Origin: Nocardia speluncae NBRC 108251
GTDB taxonomy: Bacteria > Actinomycetota > Actinomycetes > Mycobacteriales > Mycobacteriaceae
DNA: 64,000 nucleotides
Assembly (NCBI RefSeq): GCF_001613245.1
Contig: NZ_BDBZ01000037.1
Span: 124,001-188,000 of the forward strand
Reading direction: 5' to 3'
In this document: positions 10,285-20,708 of the stretch, one piece after another
How the letters are laid out: every line of letters begins with the position of its first letter
Position numbering within the stretch: the first letter of the stretch is position 1
Translations under genes and position numbers: made by a program
Notes under the pieces: model-generated
The model's input: only the letters and a program-made list of their open reading frames with translations
Told to the model about the DNA's origin: nothing
The model's database searches: none

Positions 10285-10522
10285 CACCCGATCGGCCGGT
10301 CACCACACCTACCTCCGGGGTGAACCCCCACCCGGACGGTATCTGGCCGGCGGCCGATGACACGTCCGTGCCGAGGTCGACGATCGCCCGCTCGACGGTG
10401 AGTGCCGGAAGACCCTCGACCGGCAGCACATCTCCGGGGGTCGGGTGCCTGATCCGGAGCCGCACACCGGACAGCCGAGACCCCTTCACGCGGGGACGAT
10501 GTAGTCGAGAGAGAATGCCGCG
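10285..10522 (-). pseudogene. Remnant of an AbiEi-like antitoxin gene
   Basis: The minus strand encodes SGVRLRIRH, DVLPVEGLPALTVERAI and DLGTDVS, clearly related to PGVRLRIRR, DVLPVDGLPTLTVERTI and DLGTDMS of the intact gene at 41691-42338. Just upstream a different frame encodes LDYIVPA, identical to the intact gene at the same place, so a one-base deletion near 10497 breaks the frame. A short in-frame loss precedes DLGTD, and the part after it is largely missing. Start, N-terminal HTH and most of the C-terminus are absent. Confidence 0.75.
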
Positions 10523-10836
10523 CACGGTAACCATATGAAAGCTGGCGATCGGCAGAATGCAAATATTGTCAGGTCGGGCCCATATTCCAGCGAATTGCAG
10601 GCCTGTCGATCGCGTGGCGAGTCCGCCGATATACGAAAGAGGATATCGGGCCGTATCGGAAATCTTGCCGAACTTAACTATCCAGATCGAATATTTAATC
10701 GCAGATAATGATATTTTTCGGCACCCGGTTCGATGGTTTCGACCACGGAATGATTAGAACAGGCTATATTTTAAACACCCATTTCGGGTGTCCGACATCC
10801 AGTCGTACCGTTGCTCAACATTTCCTGGAGACAGCC
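10523..10836. promoter_or_regulatory. AT-rich leader upstream of the secreted protein
   Basis: The stretch around 10660-10780 is markedly AT-rich for this genome, with runs such as ATATTTAATC and TATATTTTAAAC. A TATATT element near 10765 could be a -10 hexamer for the gene at 10837. AT-rich islands of this kind in mycolic actinomycetes are typical targets of the nucleoid protein Lsr2, but binding is only an inference. Confidence 0.4.
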
Positions 10837-11454
10837 ATGAGATCGACCTCATCCCTGCTTCGTGCCGGCATTATTGCTCCGATCGCCGTCGCTACCACCT
10901 TTTGTTTGGCCGCACCGGCGAGCGCCGACCCCGTCAGCGTGAACTGGAGCTGCCGGGGCACGATCCTCGGTGTCGGCCAAACCTCGACCATGACCACATC
11001 GGTCACCGGCGAGGCGCCGAGCTCGGCAGCATCGGGTTCCGCGGTGGCCATCACAATCACACCGGGCGCCTCGTCGGTTCCCAGTTCGGCTTCCGGCTTC
11101 ACCGTGAACAATATCAGCAATCTCAAGATGACCATTCCGACTCCGGTGAATTCGACATTGGTCTCGGCTACCGCCTCCGGGGGTACCGTGGCCGGCACCG
11201 TCACCACGTCGGGCGGGAATGTCGTCCTGACCGTGCCGGGTCCGATTGCCGGCGGCACCAGCTTCACCCCGCCCGCGGTGACCGTCAATGTCACCGCCGG
11301 CGCCGCCGGAACACCGATCACCAGCAAATACGCGGGGACCAGCTACACCAGCCCCGGCATGACCATGACAACCAACGTCGCCTTGGTCGGCAATGTCGCG
11401 ACCTCGTGCTTCCCGGACCCATCCCCCACCCTCACCACCACAACCGTCAGCTGA
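10837..11454 (+). CDS. Secreted protein of unknown function
   Basis: 205 residues. A classical signal peptide (MRSTSSLLRAG, then a hydrophobic core, then APASA) predicts cleavage near residue 30. The mature part is rich in Thr, Ser, Val and Gly, with alternating hydrophobic stretches suggesting an all-beta sandwich, and has two Cys (WSCRG near the N-terminus and TSCFP near the C-terminus) that could form a disulfide. The start is set by the signal peptide and a CTGGAGA ribosome site; the frame is open further upstream without protein-like sequence. Small secreted beta proteins of this style are common in Nocardia and Rhodococcus, but no function is recognised. Confidence 0.8.
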   Translation: MRSTSSLLRAGIIAPIAVATTFCLAAPASADPVSVNWSCRGTILGVGQTSTMTTSVTGEAPSSAASGSAVAITITPGASSVPSSASGFTVNNISNLKMTIPTPVNSTLVSATASGGTVAGTVTTSGGNVVLTVPGPIAGGTSFTPPAVTVNVTAGAAGTPITSKYAGTSYTSPGMTMTTNVALVGNVATSCFPDPSPTLTTTTVS

Positions 11455-11517
11455 GCCTGGGAACAGGCGCCACGACGTAATGACCGGTTCCCCCGCCGGC
11501 AACCTGTGGTGAACATG

Positions 11518-11551
11518 TCCGGGCCGGGTTGCGCCAGCAGCCCGGCCCGGA
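11518..11551. terminator. Stem-loop terminator after the secreted protein
   Basis: Perfect 11-bp inverted repeat TCCGGGCCGGG / CCCGGCCCGGA with a 12-base loop, 63 bp after the stop codon. There is no long T tract, as is usual in high-GC actinobacteria. Confidence 0.65.
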
Positions 11552-12028
11552 TCTCACCCTGGCCGGAGCGGGCGGGACACGTTCCTGATAGTGATTGCCC
11601 CGCTTCGATTTTGGTGTGATGGCGACCACTTCGTCCGGATAATGAGAAGCACAGTATCGCATCGGCTGCCGTGTCGTACAGTGCATATCCGACACAGCCA
11701 CGGTCGCTTCGACGGCCGCAGCGGTGCCCACTTTCGTGCTGATCGCCAGCTGCGGTTCGGGCTGCCGGTCGATCGATCGACAGGAGCCCACATGCCCGCT
11801 ACAGACGCTCGGCGGCGATTCCTATCGCACGCAGGGAAAACGAAGGCATCCGCTCGCGATCACCCGGCCGCCCTCGATCCGGGCAGCGCCACCACACCCT
11901 GCGGCATTGATCGAGTCCACCGATCTCCCTGACTTCCCCGGACGGAATCGGGCGGCCGGGTATCGGCACGCCCCGATCGCTGAATTCTGCTGAGCATTCC
12001 ATGTTTCAAGTGATCGAGGGGAAGGCCT
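11552..12028. other. Intergenic region before the MarR gene
   Basis: About 480 bp with short open frames only and no recognisable protein or RNA. A GAGGGGAAGG ribosome site immediately precedes the MarR start at 12029. Confidence 0.5.
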
Positions 12029-12526
12029 ATGTGCGCGAGAACCACCGAACCCGCCCGAATCTCGGTCGAGCTCAAAAGGGCCCTGGAGTTCTATCACGGA
12101 ACCGTCGAGGATCTGATCCGCGAATTGATCAGAGTACTGGGTGTGAACGAGACCGATCGGCGGGCGCTGGAGATCGTTCTGCTGGAAGATGAAAAGGCCA
12201 CGACGCCAGGAGTACTGGCCGAGCGGCTCGGCCTCACCGCCGGCGGCGTCACGATCATGCTCAACCGGCTGGAGAAACAAGGCTACATCGCCCGATCACT
12301 ACACCCGACCGACCGTCGTCGCGTAATTGTGATGGCCACCGAACTTGCGGCCCATCGCGTACAGGAACTCGTCGTACCCATGATCGTCGAGAGCTACAAG
12401 ATGCTGCTGAGCTCGTACAACTCCGCCGAACTCGACATAATCGCCGATTTCCTCACCCGCGCGGGCGAACTGCAACAGATCCACCGGCAACGGCTACGGC
12501 AAGTAGATCCCTACTCGAGATCCTGA
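12029..12526 (+). CDS. MarR-family transcriptional regulator
   Basis: 165 residues. The central winged helix-turn-helix is visible: TTPGVLAERLGLTAGGVTIM as helix-turn-helix, then LNRLEKQGYIAR and the wing PTDRRRVIV, the DxRxxx wing typical of MarR proteins. Flanking N- and C-terminal helices would form the dimer. A strong GAGGGGAAGG site supports the ATG. No adjacent divergent target is obvious; the 15-bp tandem repeat at 12864-12892, upstream of the next gene pair, is a candidate operator for it or for another regulator. Confidence 0.9.
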   Translation: MCARTTEPARISVELKRALEFYHGTVEDLIRELIRVLGVNETDRRALEIVLLEDEKATTPGVLAERLGLTAGGVTIMLNRLEKQGYIARSLHPTDRRRVIVMATELAAHRVQELVVPMIVESYKMLLSSYNSAELDIIADFLTRAGELQQIHRQRLRQVDPYSRS

Positions 12527-12863
12527 CACTTCGATCACGAAGCCTCAGCGGAAGAACGCAGTAGCCGGACCCGACGAGCCCGACTCCGCGACCACCCACG
12601 GCTTCCACCAGCAGGATTACTTCGGCGACCCACGCGGGGACGTTGGCCGAGGGCCCCTCTTTGTGTCGTGGACATATGACCTGGCGGGCGCTCGGCACAA
12701 CCGTTGATACGAGCACTCGGATCGCGATCCGTAGTTCATTGACCCGCTGACTATCGGCAAGATCACATCCGGTTGCGGTGCCCGAGCAGGTGGACCATTA
12801 CTGAACAGGCATTTTCTAGCCCCACCCCCGGTCACACACCTACCTCTTCCATGTGCCGTTAGA
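12527..12863. other. Intergenic region after the MarR gene
   Basis: About 340 bp without a recognisable gene; open frames on the minus strand here look like shadows. Confidence 0.4.
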
Positions 12864-12892
12864 TGACGGTACAGTTGGTGACGGTACAGTTG
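12864..12892. promoter_or_regulatory. Tandem 14-bp direct repeat, candidate operator
   Basis: TGACGGTACAGTTG occurs at 12864-12877 and again at 12879-12892, a 15-bp period, 56 bp before the GTG at 12948. Exact tandem copies this close upstream of a start codon suggest a binding site for a regulator, possibly the MarR protein encoded just upstream. Confidence 0.5.
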
Positions 12893-12947
12893 CGCAGGTC
12901 CAAGTACTGCGGACATCACTCGATCGACCGACAGGAGAGGAAGCACC

Positions 12948-13133
12948 GTGAGCCAACGCGCTGTCGCATATCGCCGATTGCCCGGCGCCCGGGTCCGGCG
13001 CGCTCCAGCAACCGGCATAGCTGAGCCGATGCCAACGATTGCCGAGGCCCGAGAGTTGACGCCGGCGAGCGCCGGAAAGGCCGGGAATCGGCCTGGAGGT
13101 ACCTCGCCTCGTGAGCGGAAAGATGACGAATGA
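12948..13133 (+). CDS. Small hypothetical protein coupled to the YczE-type gene
   Basis: 61 residues from a GTG preceded by AGGAGAGGAAG at good spacing. It is Arg/Ala/Pro rich with no recognised domain. Its TGA overlaps the ATG of the next gene (ATGA at 13130-13133), an arrangement typical of translational coupling. Either it is a genuine small protein or a leader peptide controlling the membrane protein gene. Coding status rests on the ribosome site and overlap alone. Confidence 0.45.
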   Translation: MSQRAVAYRRLPGARVRRAPATGIAEPMPTIAEARELTPASAGKAGNRPGGTSPRERKDDE

Positions 13134-13801
13134 CTTCCGTAATTGAATTGAACAAACCATCCGGCTTCACGCCGGCCCGGATGACCACGCCGGACCGGCT
13201 CCGGGCCGGGCAAATACCTCTCAGACTTTCCATGCTCGTCATCGGGACAATTACATTCGGTGTAGCCACGGAATTTCTGGTGAAATCTTCACTGGGGGCG
13301 GCGAGCTGGAATGTACTTGCGGAAGGTATTTCACTTCTCACCGGCCTGACTTTCGGGTGGTCCACCAACATTATTGCTGTCGCCGTCCTGCTCCTCTGGA
13401 TTCCATTGAAGGAGAGGCCGGGACTGGGGACATTCTTGAATGTCTTTCTCGTAGGCATTGCCGCGGACGCGACAGCCGAACTGATACCCTACGCCCATTC
13501 TTTCCAGCATCAATTGCTGTATTACAGCGTCGGCCTGGTGATGCTGTCCTTCTCTTGCGCGCTCTATCTCGGAGCACAGTTCGGCGCCGGCCCCCGCGAT
13601 GGTCTCATGACCGGACTCGTTCGAGTGACAGGTAAGCCCATCTGGATCGTTCGTACCATTATCGAACTCTTTGTCGTTGCTATCGGCTTTCTACTGGGTG
13701 GAGTGGTTGGCTTCGGCACCTTATTGATCGCGATCACGATGGGCCCCCTGGTACAGCTGTTCTTGCGGGTGACTATCCTGCGGCCGGCCCACAACGTGTA
13801 G
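13130..13801 (+). CDS. YczE/YyaS/YitT-family integral membrane protein
   Basis: 223 residues with about five hydrophobic segments (near 30-50, 70-92, 100-120, 125-147 and 175-210). The segment GAQFGAGPRDGLMTGL is characteristic of the YczE/YyaS family, in which the GxGPRDGL loop is conserved. Family function is unknown; Bacillus YczE is needed for surfactin production by an unclear mechanism. It follows the small ORF at 12948 with an ATGA overlap and converges with the AhpD-like gene. Confidence 0.85.
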   Translation: MTSVIELNKPSGFTPARMTTPDRLRAGQIPLRLSMLVIGTITFGVATEFLVKSSLGAASWNVLAEGISLLTGLTFGWSTNIIAVAVLLLWIPLKERPGLGTFLNVFLVGIAADATAELIPYAHSFQHQLLYYSVGLVMLSFSCALYLGAQFGAGPRDGLMTGLVRVTGKPIWIVRTIIELFVVAIGFLLGGVVGFGTLLIAITMGPLVQLFLRVTILRPAHNV

Positions 13802-13977
13802 AAGTCGCAGATAACAGCCTCGAGCCGAGGAAGAGCGACAACGGCGTCAGCTCTGACTCAAATCTTCGGACGGCTCGCTCTCGCTCGAGTGAGACGCCTT
13901 GCCTCGAGGACAGCGAATGATCAGATGCCGACCGAAACAAGGACTGCTGACACGAGGAAGTCGGGCCCTGGGAGGGT

Positions 13978-14508
13978 CTACTGCTCCGGATCGTCCTCGG
14001 GTGTGAGCCCGGCGACGAGGTTGAATGCGCCGGTGAGAAGGTTGAGCGCGACAATGCCGACTACATCGGCGATCTCGCGGTTGCTGTACCCGTGGTCGCG
14101 CAGGGCGGCGATGTGCTCGTCGGTGACCGCGGTGGGATTACGGTAGACCCGTAGTCCCAGATCGATGATCGCCGCCGTAGCAGGATCGGCCGAGGTGCCC
14201 GCCTTCGCGCGTTGGATCTCATCCTCGGGGATACCGTGGGCTCGTGCGGCGGCGACGTGGGCGTCCATGCACAGCCCGCAGCCCTGCTGGGCCTGAACGG
14301 CGATCGAGACCCGCTCGCCGGCCTTTCGGCTGAGCTTGGCGCGTTTCATAGCGCGGCTGAGCTGGAGGTAGCCGGTCAGCAGTGCCGGCGAGTGGGCCAT
14401 CGTCGAAACCATCTCGCCGATCCGGCCGTGCCGGGTGGTCAGGTCGGTGAGCAGGTCGCGGGATACGCCGACGGCGGTTTCGGGGGTGAGCGGGGCGAGT
14501 CGTGACAC
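13978..14508 (-). CDS. Carboxymuconolactone decarboxylase (AhpD-like) family protein
   Basis: 176 residues from GTG 14508, preceded by a perfect AGGAGG; the frame extends further upstream without protein-like sequence. The redox motif is intact: Cys 77, Cys 80 and His 84 in CGLCMDAH, the CxxCxxxH of AhpD peroxidases and related decarboxylases. Family members use this pair in peroxide reduction or as a general redox site. It is the last gene of the copper operon, behind a CopZ-type gene, which suggests a part in coping with copper-driven oxidative stress; that role is inferred from position. Confidence 0.88.
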   Translation of the reverse strand: MSRLAPLTPETAVGVSRDLLTDLTTRHGRIGEMVSTMAHSPALLTGYLQLSRAMKRAKLSRKAGERVSIAVQAQQGCGLCMDAHVAAARAHGIPEDEIQRAKAGTSADPATAAIIDLGLRVYRNPTAVTDEHIAALRDHGYSNREIADVVGIVALNLLTGAFNLVAGLTPEDDPEQ

Positions 14509-14620
14509 GTTGATCCTCCTTGTCAGGGTGATGTCGCACCGAACCGGCTGTGCCCCCGGACACCCGCCGCCACAGGGGCGGCGGGGCGAGCGCCGGGGGC
14601 ACAGAGTTCGCGGAGCGTGA

Positions 14621-14833
14621 TCAGTTGGTGGCGAGCTGGTACCCGGCTTGCCGGACCGCGCGCTGCACGTCCTCGTCGCTGACCGGGCTCTCGGTGGTGA
14701 GGGTGATCCCGCCGGTGGCGAGGTCGACATCGACGTCGATGACGCCGGGAATCTGCTCGACCTGTCCGGTGACCTTCCCGGCACAACTGCCGCATGTCAT
14801 TCCGGCGACGAGGTAGGTGCGGTTGGTGGGCAT
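14621..14833 (-). CDS. copZ: Copper chaperone, CopZ-type heavy-metal-associated domain protein
   Basis: 70 residues forming one HMA domain. GMTCGSC (residues 11-17) is the Cu(I)-binding MxCxxC site, and the ferredoxin-like pattern (PGVIDVDVDLATG, then VQRAVRQAGY) completes the domain. It lies 97 bp downstream of copA and delivers Cu(I) to CopA or buffers it in the cytosol. This is the second of two HMA chaperones here; the other, at 18320, opens the operon. Confidence 0.93.
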   Translation of the reverse strand: MPTNRTYLVAGMTCGSCAGKVTGQVEQIPGVIDVDVDLATGGITLTTESPVSDEDVQRAVRQAGYQLATN

Positions 14834-14929
14834 GGGCGAACCTTCTTTCTTCAGTGTCCTGTCCGGGCCGGGTGACCTGCACAGAGGAGCGGAGGGCGTC
14901 CGGCTCGACGCCGGGGACGACGCGGAGGA

Positions 14930-17302
<2,373 letters not shown>

Positions 17303-17343
17303 CGCTCATCCTTTCTCGTAGAACAATTCGCCGGTGGCGATCG

Positions 17344-18300
17344 TCAGCCGTGATTGCCGTGGCTGTCGGAGTCTTCGCTGCCCGGGGCACTTTCGCCGGG
17401 TCCGGAGCCTGTGGCATGCACCGTGAAATCCACGGTGTGCACGGTGCCTTCGTGCTGGAAGTCGAGGAACAGCCGGTACGCACCCGCCGAGGGAGCGGTG
17501 GCGACGAAAGTGACGTCCGGGCCGGGCTCGGTGGTGCCGTCACCCGGTTCCCCCTCCGGGTGGACGTGCAGATAGCCCAGGTCGCCGACACGGAGGGCGA
17601 CGAGGTGGCCGTAGGCCGCCAGATACGGCTGAAGATCGGTGACCGGTTTGCCGTCCCGGCTCACCGTGAGGGTGAGCTCACCGGCTTCGCCGGGCACCAT
17701 ATCGCCGTCGAGGGTGACCGTGTAGTCGCCGGTCTGCGCGGTCCGGTTCGGCTTCGGGAGCGGTTTCGGGTCGTAGCCGCCGGCGACGGCGGTGTCGATC
17801 CCGAGCGTCATCGTCTCGTCGTGGCCGGTGGGGTGGAAATCGGCGAAGAACCGCCAGTCTCCAGGGGTCAGTTCGAGCTCGGCGCGCCACGTTCCCGTCT
17901 TGTCCATGACTGGATGCACATGCTGGAAGCCGGTGGTGTCACGCCGCACGGCGATCAGATGCAGCTTCTTCTCATGGGTCGGTTCGAACTCGGTCACGGG
18001 CTTCCCGTCGGGGCCGGTCACCTGGAAGGTCACCTTCCGAGTGCCCGCCTCGAAGATCGTGGAGGCCGGGTTCAGGGTGTAACCGTGTTCGGAGACCAGC
18101 AGGCCGCCGGGGCCGTCGTGTCCCTCGTGTCCGCCCTGGTCGCCGCCGCTTACTTCGTTCGTCATGTCCTGTCCGGCCGAATGGTGTGAGTTGTCGCTGT
18201 CCTGCCCGATCGGGCCGACTGCATTGCCCGCACCGAACGCGAGACCGGCCGCAGCGACCAAAGCGATCCCATAGCCGCCGAGCTTCATCGGTGTGTTCAT
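17344..18300 (-). CDS. Secreted or membrane-anchored His-rich copper-resistance protein
   Basis: 318 residues from ATG 18300, preceded by GGAGG; the open frame extends upstream into the next gene's end without support. A hydrophobic N-terminus (GYGIALVAAAGLAFGAG, about 9-25) is a signal peptide or anchor. It is followed by a His/Gly-rich stretch (HHSAGQD, GGHEGHDG), then two similar beta-rich repeats each ending near an HVHP motif (QHVHPV and LHVHPEG), and an HGNHG tail. The His clusters and operon position suggest extracytoplasmic copper binding. No oxidase motifs are present. Confidence 0.82.
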   Translation of the reverse strand: MNTPMKLGGYGIALVAAAGLAFGAGNAVGPIGQDSDNSHHSAGQDMTNEVSGGDQGGHEGHDGPGGLLVSEHGYTLNPASTIFEAGTRKVTFQVTGPDGKPVTEFEPTHEKKLHLIAVRRDTTGFQHVHPVMDKTGTWRAELELTPGDWRFFADFHPTGHDETMTLGIDTAVAGGYDPKPLPKPNRTAQTGDYTVTLDGDMVPGEAGELTLTVSRDGKPVTDLQPYLAAYGHLVALRVGDLGYLHVHPEGEPGDGTTEPGPDVTFVATAPSAGAYRLFLDFQHEGTVHTVDFTVHATGSGPGESAPGSEDSDSHGNHG

Positions 18301-18319
18301 GGATATACCTCCCGACTGC

Positions 18320-18535
18320 TCAGTGCTCGTCGGCGACGCCGTAGCCGGCGGCGGCGACTGCCTCGCGGATGTGCTCATCGCGGACCGATTTCTCGCTGGT
18401 CACGGTGAGTCGGCCGGAAGCCAGGTCGACGTCGACATCGGTGACGCCGGGGACCTCGCCTACTTCCTCGGTCACCGACAGCGCGCAGTGACTGCAGGTC
18501 ATCCCGACGACGGTGTAGTCCTTCGCGGTGCTCAT
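18320..18535 (-). CDS. copZ: Copper chaperone, CopZ-type (first gene of the copper operon)
   Basis: 71 residues, one HMA domain with GMTCSHC at 11-17 as the Cu(I) site. It is first in the minus-strand operon, directly downstream of the CsoR-like boxes at 18633-18686, with 19 bp to the next gene. The His inside the CxxC motif (CSHC) differs from the Gly-Ser of the second copy, which may tune metal affinity. Confidence 0.93.
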   Translation of the reverse strand: MSTAKDYTVVGMTCSHCALSVTEEVGEVPGVTDVDVDLASGRLTVTSEKSVRDEHIREAVAAAGYGVADEH

Positions 18536-18632
18536 GGTCGGTTGTTCTCCTTCTCGATCGGTCTCGGGGTCAGGCTCGGACGAAGCGGGCGATGGCGCCG
18601 GAGACCCCCGACTGCCACTGTGCAGAAATACT

Positions 18633-18649
18633 ATACCCCTGTTGGGTAT
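18633..18649. promoter_or_regulatory. CsoR-like operator box 1
   Basis: ATACCCCTGTTGGGTAT is an inverted repeat (ATACCC/GGGTAT), matching the TAnCCC-GGGTA form of actinobacterial CsoR/RicR copper operators. It lies about 100 bp upstream of copZ at 18535 and in the divergent region with the CDGSH gene. No csoR gene is in the window. Confidence 0.75.
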
Positions 18650-18667
18650 TTATCTCGCACAGTACAC

Positions 18668-18686
18668 CATACCCCCCTATGGTATG
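18668..18686. promoter_or_regulatory. CsoR-like operator box 2
   Basis: Inverted repeat CATACC/GGTATG around a C-rich centre with a short TAT, 60 bp upstream of the CDGSH gene start. It shares the ATACCCC core with box 1 and is placed to control the rightward promoter. Confidence 0.72.
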
Positions 18687-18745
18687 CAAGATGTACGCCG
18701 GGCACCACACCGACGGCGAGCTCGAGCGAGTGAGAAGGACCGCCC

Positions 18746-19018
18746 ATGACAAACGACCCCACTCCCCCCTCGCCCACACCCGAGCAGCCACCGCCGACGA
18801 CCATCAAGACCGTCGACAACGGGCCGCTACAGGTGAAGGGGCCGATCCGGATCGTCGACCACGACGGCACCAGCTACGACCTGGGCCGCAGGCGGACCGC
18901 CTTTCTGTGTCGCTGCGGGCGATCCGACACGAAACCTTTCTGCGACGGCGCCCATGCGAAAGCGAATTTCGTCGCCACCGAACGCGCTCCCGCACCTGAG
19001 CCGGACGAGAAGGTCTGA
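18746..19018 (+). CDS. CDGSH iron-sulfur domain protein (mitoNEET-like)
   Basis: 90 residues with a Pro-rich N-terminus. The [2Fe-2S] site is complete: Cys 55, Cys 57, Cys 66 and His 70 in CRCGRSDTKPFCDGAH, the 3Cys-1His pattern of the family. A GAAGGA ribosome site supports the ATG. It diverges from the copper operon across two CsoR-like boxes, so copper induction is likely; Cu(I) attacks Fe-S clusters, and a small cluster protein here may act in repair or sensing. Its exact role is unknown. Confidence 0.88.
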   Translation: MTNDPTPPSPTPEQPPPTTIKTVDNGPLQVKGPIRIVDHDGTSYDLGRRRTAFLCRCGRSDTKPFCDGAHAKANFVATERAPAPEPDEKV

Positions 19019-19062
19019 CCCCTCACCGAGAACCGGAACGACCGGCTTCGGCGCCACGTCAT

Positions 19063-19079
19063 ATACCCCTTACGAGTAC
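19063..19079. promoter_or_regulatory. CsoR-like operator box 3 (degenerate)
   Basis: ATACCCCTTACGAGTAC shares the left half ATACCCCT with box 1 and keeps the 17-bp length, with a weaker right half. It lies directly before the exporter start at 19092, suggesting the exporter belongs to the same copper regulon or has its own control. Confidence 0.5.
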
Positions 19080-19091
19080 GGAGTACGAACC

Positions 19092-20540
19092 ATGTCAACG
19101 GCAAACACACCCCAACGAAGCAATGCCAGATGGTGGGCGCTCGCCCTGATAGCCCTGGCGCAGTTCATAGTGATCATGGATTCCTCGATCATCGGAGTCG
19201 CGCTGCCGCATATGCAGGCCGACCTCGGCTTCACCCAATCCGGCCTGTCCTGGGTGTTCAACGCCTACGTCATCGCGCTGGGCGGCATGCTACTGCTCGG
19301 CGGACGGCTCTCCGACCTGTTCGGGCCACGGCGGATATTCACCACCGGATGGGTGGTCCTCGCCATCGGCTCGCTGGTGGCCGGATTCGCCACCGATGTC
19401 GGAGTCGAGCTGACCGGGCGCGTCCTGCAAGGAGTGGGATCGGCACTCATCGCGCCGGCGGCACTGACAATGCTGATGATGCTGTTCGGGTCGAACCCGA
19501 AGGAGCTCACCAAGGCAATGGCATTCTACGGCGCGGCTGCTCCGGCCGGTGGCACCGCCGGAGTGTTCCTCGGTGGCGTGATCACGGAGTTCATCTCCTG
19601 GCAGTGGGTGTTCTTCATCAACATTCCCGTCGCGGTCATCGCGCTGATCGCCACCGGCCCGCTGATGCCGGGTGGCAAGCCGGGCGCGCACGGTTCGGTC
19701 GACGTGTTCGGCGCGCTGACCGTCACGCTCGGCCTGGCCGCTGTCGTATTCGGCATCGTCCGCGCCGAGGTCGCAGGCTGGAGCTCGAGTGAGCCCTGGA
19801 TCGCGATCGGGATCGGCGTGGTGCTGCTGGTCATCTTCTTCGTCTCGCAGAAGGTGAAGGCCGAGCCGCTGATGCGGTTGTCGATCTTCCGCAGCCCCAA
19901 CCTGGCGTCGGCCAACGTGGCTCAATTACTGCTGGGGGCGGCGTGGATTCCGATGTGGTTCTTCCTGAACCTCTACCTGCAACAGGTACTCGGCTTCACC
20001 GCCTTCCCCGCCGGCGCGGCACTGCTGCCCATGACGATCCTGATCATGATCGGCATAATCGCATTGGCTCCGCGGATCATCGCAGCCCTGGGCCCGAAGG
20101 TGCCCATCGTCCTCGGCCTGCTCGTGTTCGCCGTCGGCCTGGGCTGGATGTCCTTCATCCGGCCCGACGGGAACTACTGGGTCGATGCCTTCGGACCATC
20201 GCTACTCGTAGCGTTCGGGCAGGTGCTGGCCTTCATCCCGTCGCTGGAGACCGCCATTTCCGCGGCACCGGCCGAAGAAGGCGGGCTGGCCTCCGGCATC
20301 GTCAACACCAGCTACCAGGTCGGCTCCGCGCTCGGCCTCGCCGTCGTCACCGCCGTTGCTGCGAGCTATGGCGCCGGCCGGCTCGGTAACCCCGAGGCAC
20401 TCACCAACGGGTTCTCCGCAGCATTCATCGGTGCAGGCGTCATCGCCCTGGTCGGCGCGGTCCTCACGCTCATCACATTCCGCACCCGAAGTGGCGCACC
20501 CGAGCCCGACTCGACCGAGCCCAGCCCGGTAGCGGGATGA
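19092..20540 (+). CDS. MFS exporter, DHA2 (EmrB/QacA-like) family
   Basis: 482 residues with about 14 hydrophobic segments, the DHA2 count. The family motifs are visible: VIMDSSIIGVALPHMQADL in the first helices (DxTIVNVALP-like), GRLSDLFGPRRIF as the cytoplasmic loop 2-3 motif A, and GVFLGGVITEFISWQWVFFI as motif C and its neighbour. It exports drugs or other hydrophobic compounds by proton antiport. The ATG at 19092 is chosen over an upstream frame that overlaps the CDGSH gene. The CsoR-like half site before it is unusual for a drug exporter. Confidence 0.92.
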   Translation: MSTANTPQRSNARWWALALIALAQFIVIMDSSIIGVALPHMQADLGFTQSGLSWVFNAYVIALGGMLLLGGRLSDLFGPRRIFTTGWVVLAIGSLVAGFATDVGVELTGRVLQGVGSALIAPAALTMLMMLFGSNPKELTKAMAFYGAAAPAGGTAGVFLGGVITEFISWQWVFFINIPVAVIALIATGPLMPGGKPGAHGSVDVFGALTVTLGLAAVVFGIVRAEVAGWSSSEPWIAIGIGVVLLVIFFVSQKVKAEPLMRLSIFRSPNLASANVAQLLLGAAWIPMWFFLNLYLQQVLGFTAFPAGAALLPMTILIMIGIIALAPRIIAALGPKVPIVLGLLVFAVGLGWMSFIRPDGNYWVDAFGPSLLVAFGQVLAFIPSLETAISAAPAEEGGLASGIVNTSYQVGSALGLAVVTAVAASYGAGRLGNPEALTNGFSAAFIGAGVIALVGAVLTLITFRTRSGAPEPDSTEPSPVAG

Positions 20541-20546
20541 ACACCT

Positions 20547-20583
20547 GGGTCCGGCCGGATCACATCACGACCCGGCCGGGCCC
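20547..20583. terminator. Stem-loop terminator after the MFS gene
   Basis: GGGTCCGGCCGG pairs with CCGGCCGGGCCC across a 13-base loop (12 bp, one G-U pair), starting just after the stop at 20540. Confidence 0.6.
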
Positions 20584-20708
20584 GGCGTACCTCCTCGGCG
20601 ACGCCGGCCTGCCGCGCAGGCGGATCCGGATCGGCGGGACATCCACTCGAGTGTCTCGCTGATTATGAAGCAGCTCATCGAGCGGCTGCCGATGGTGGCG
20701 GAATTGGA

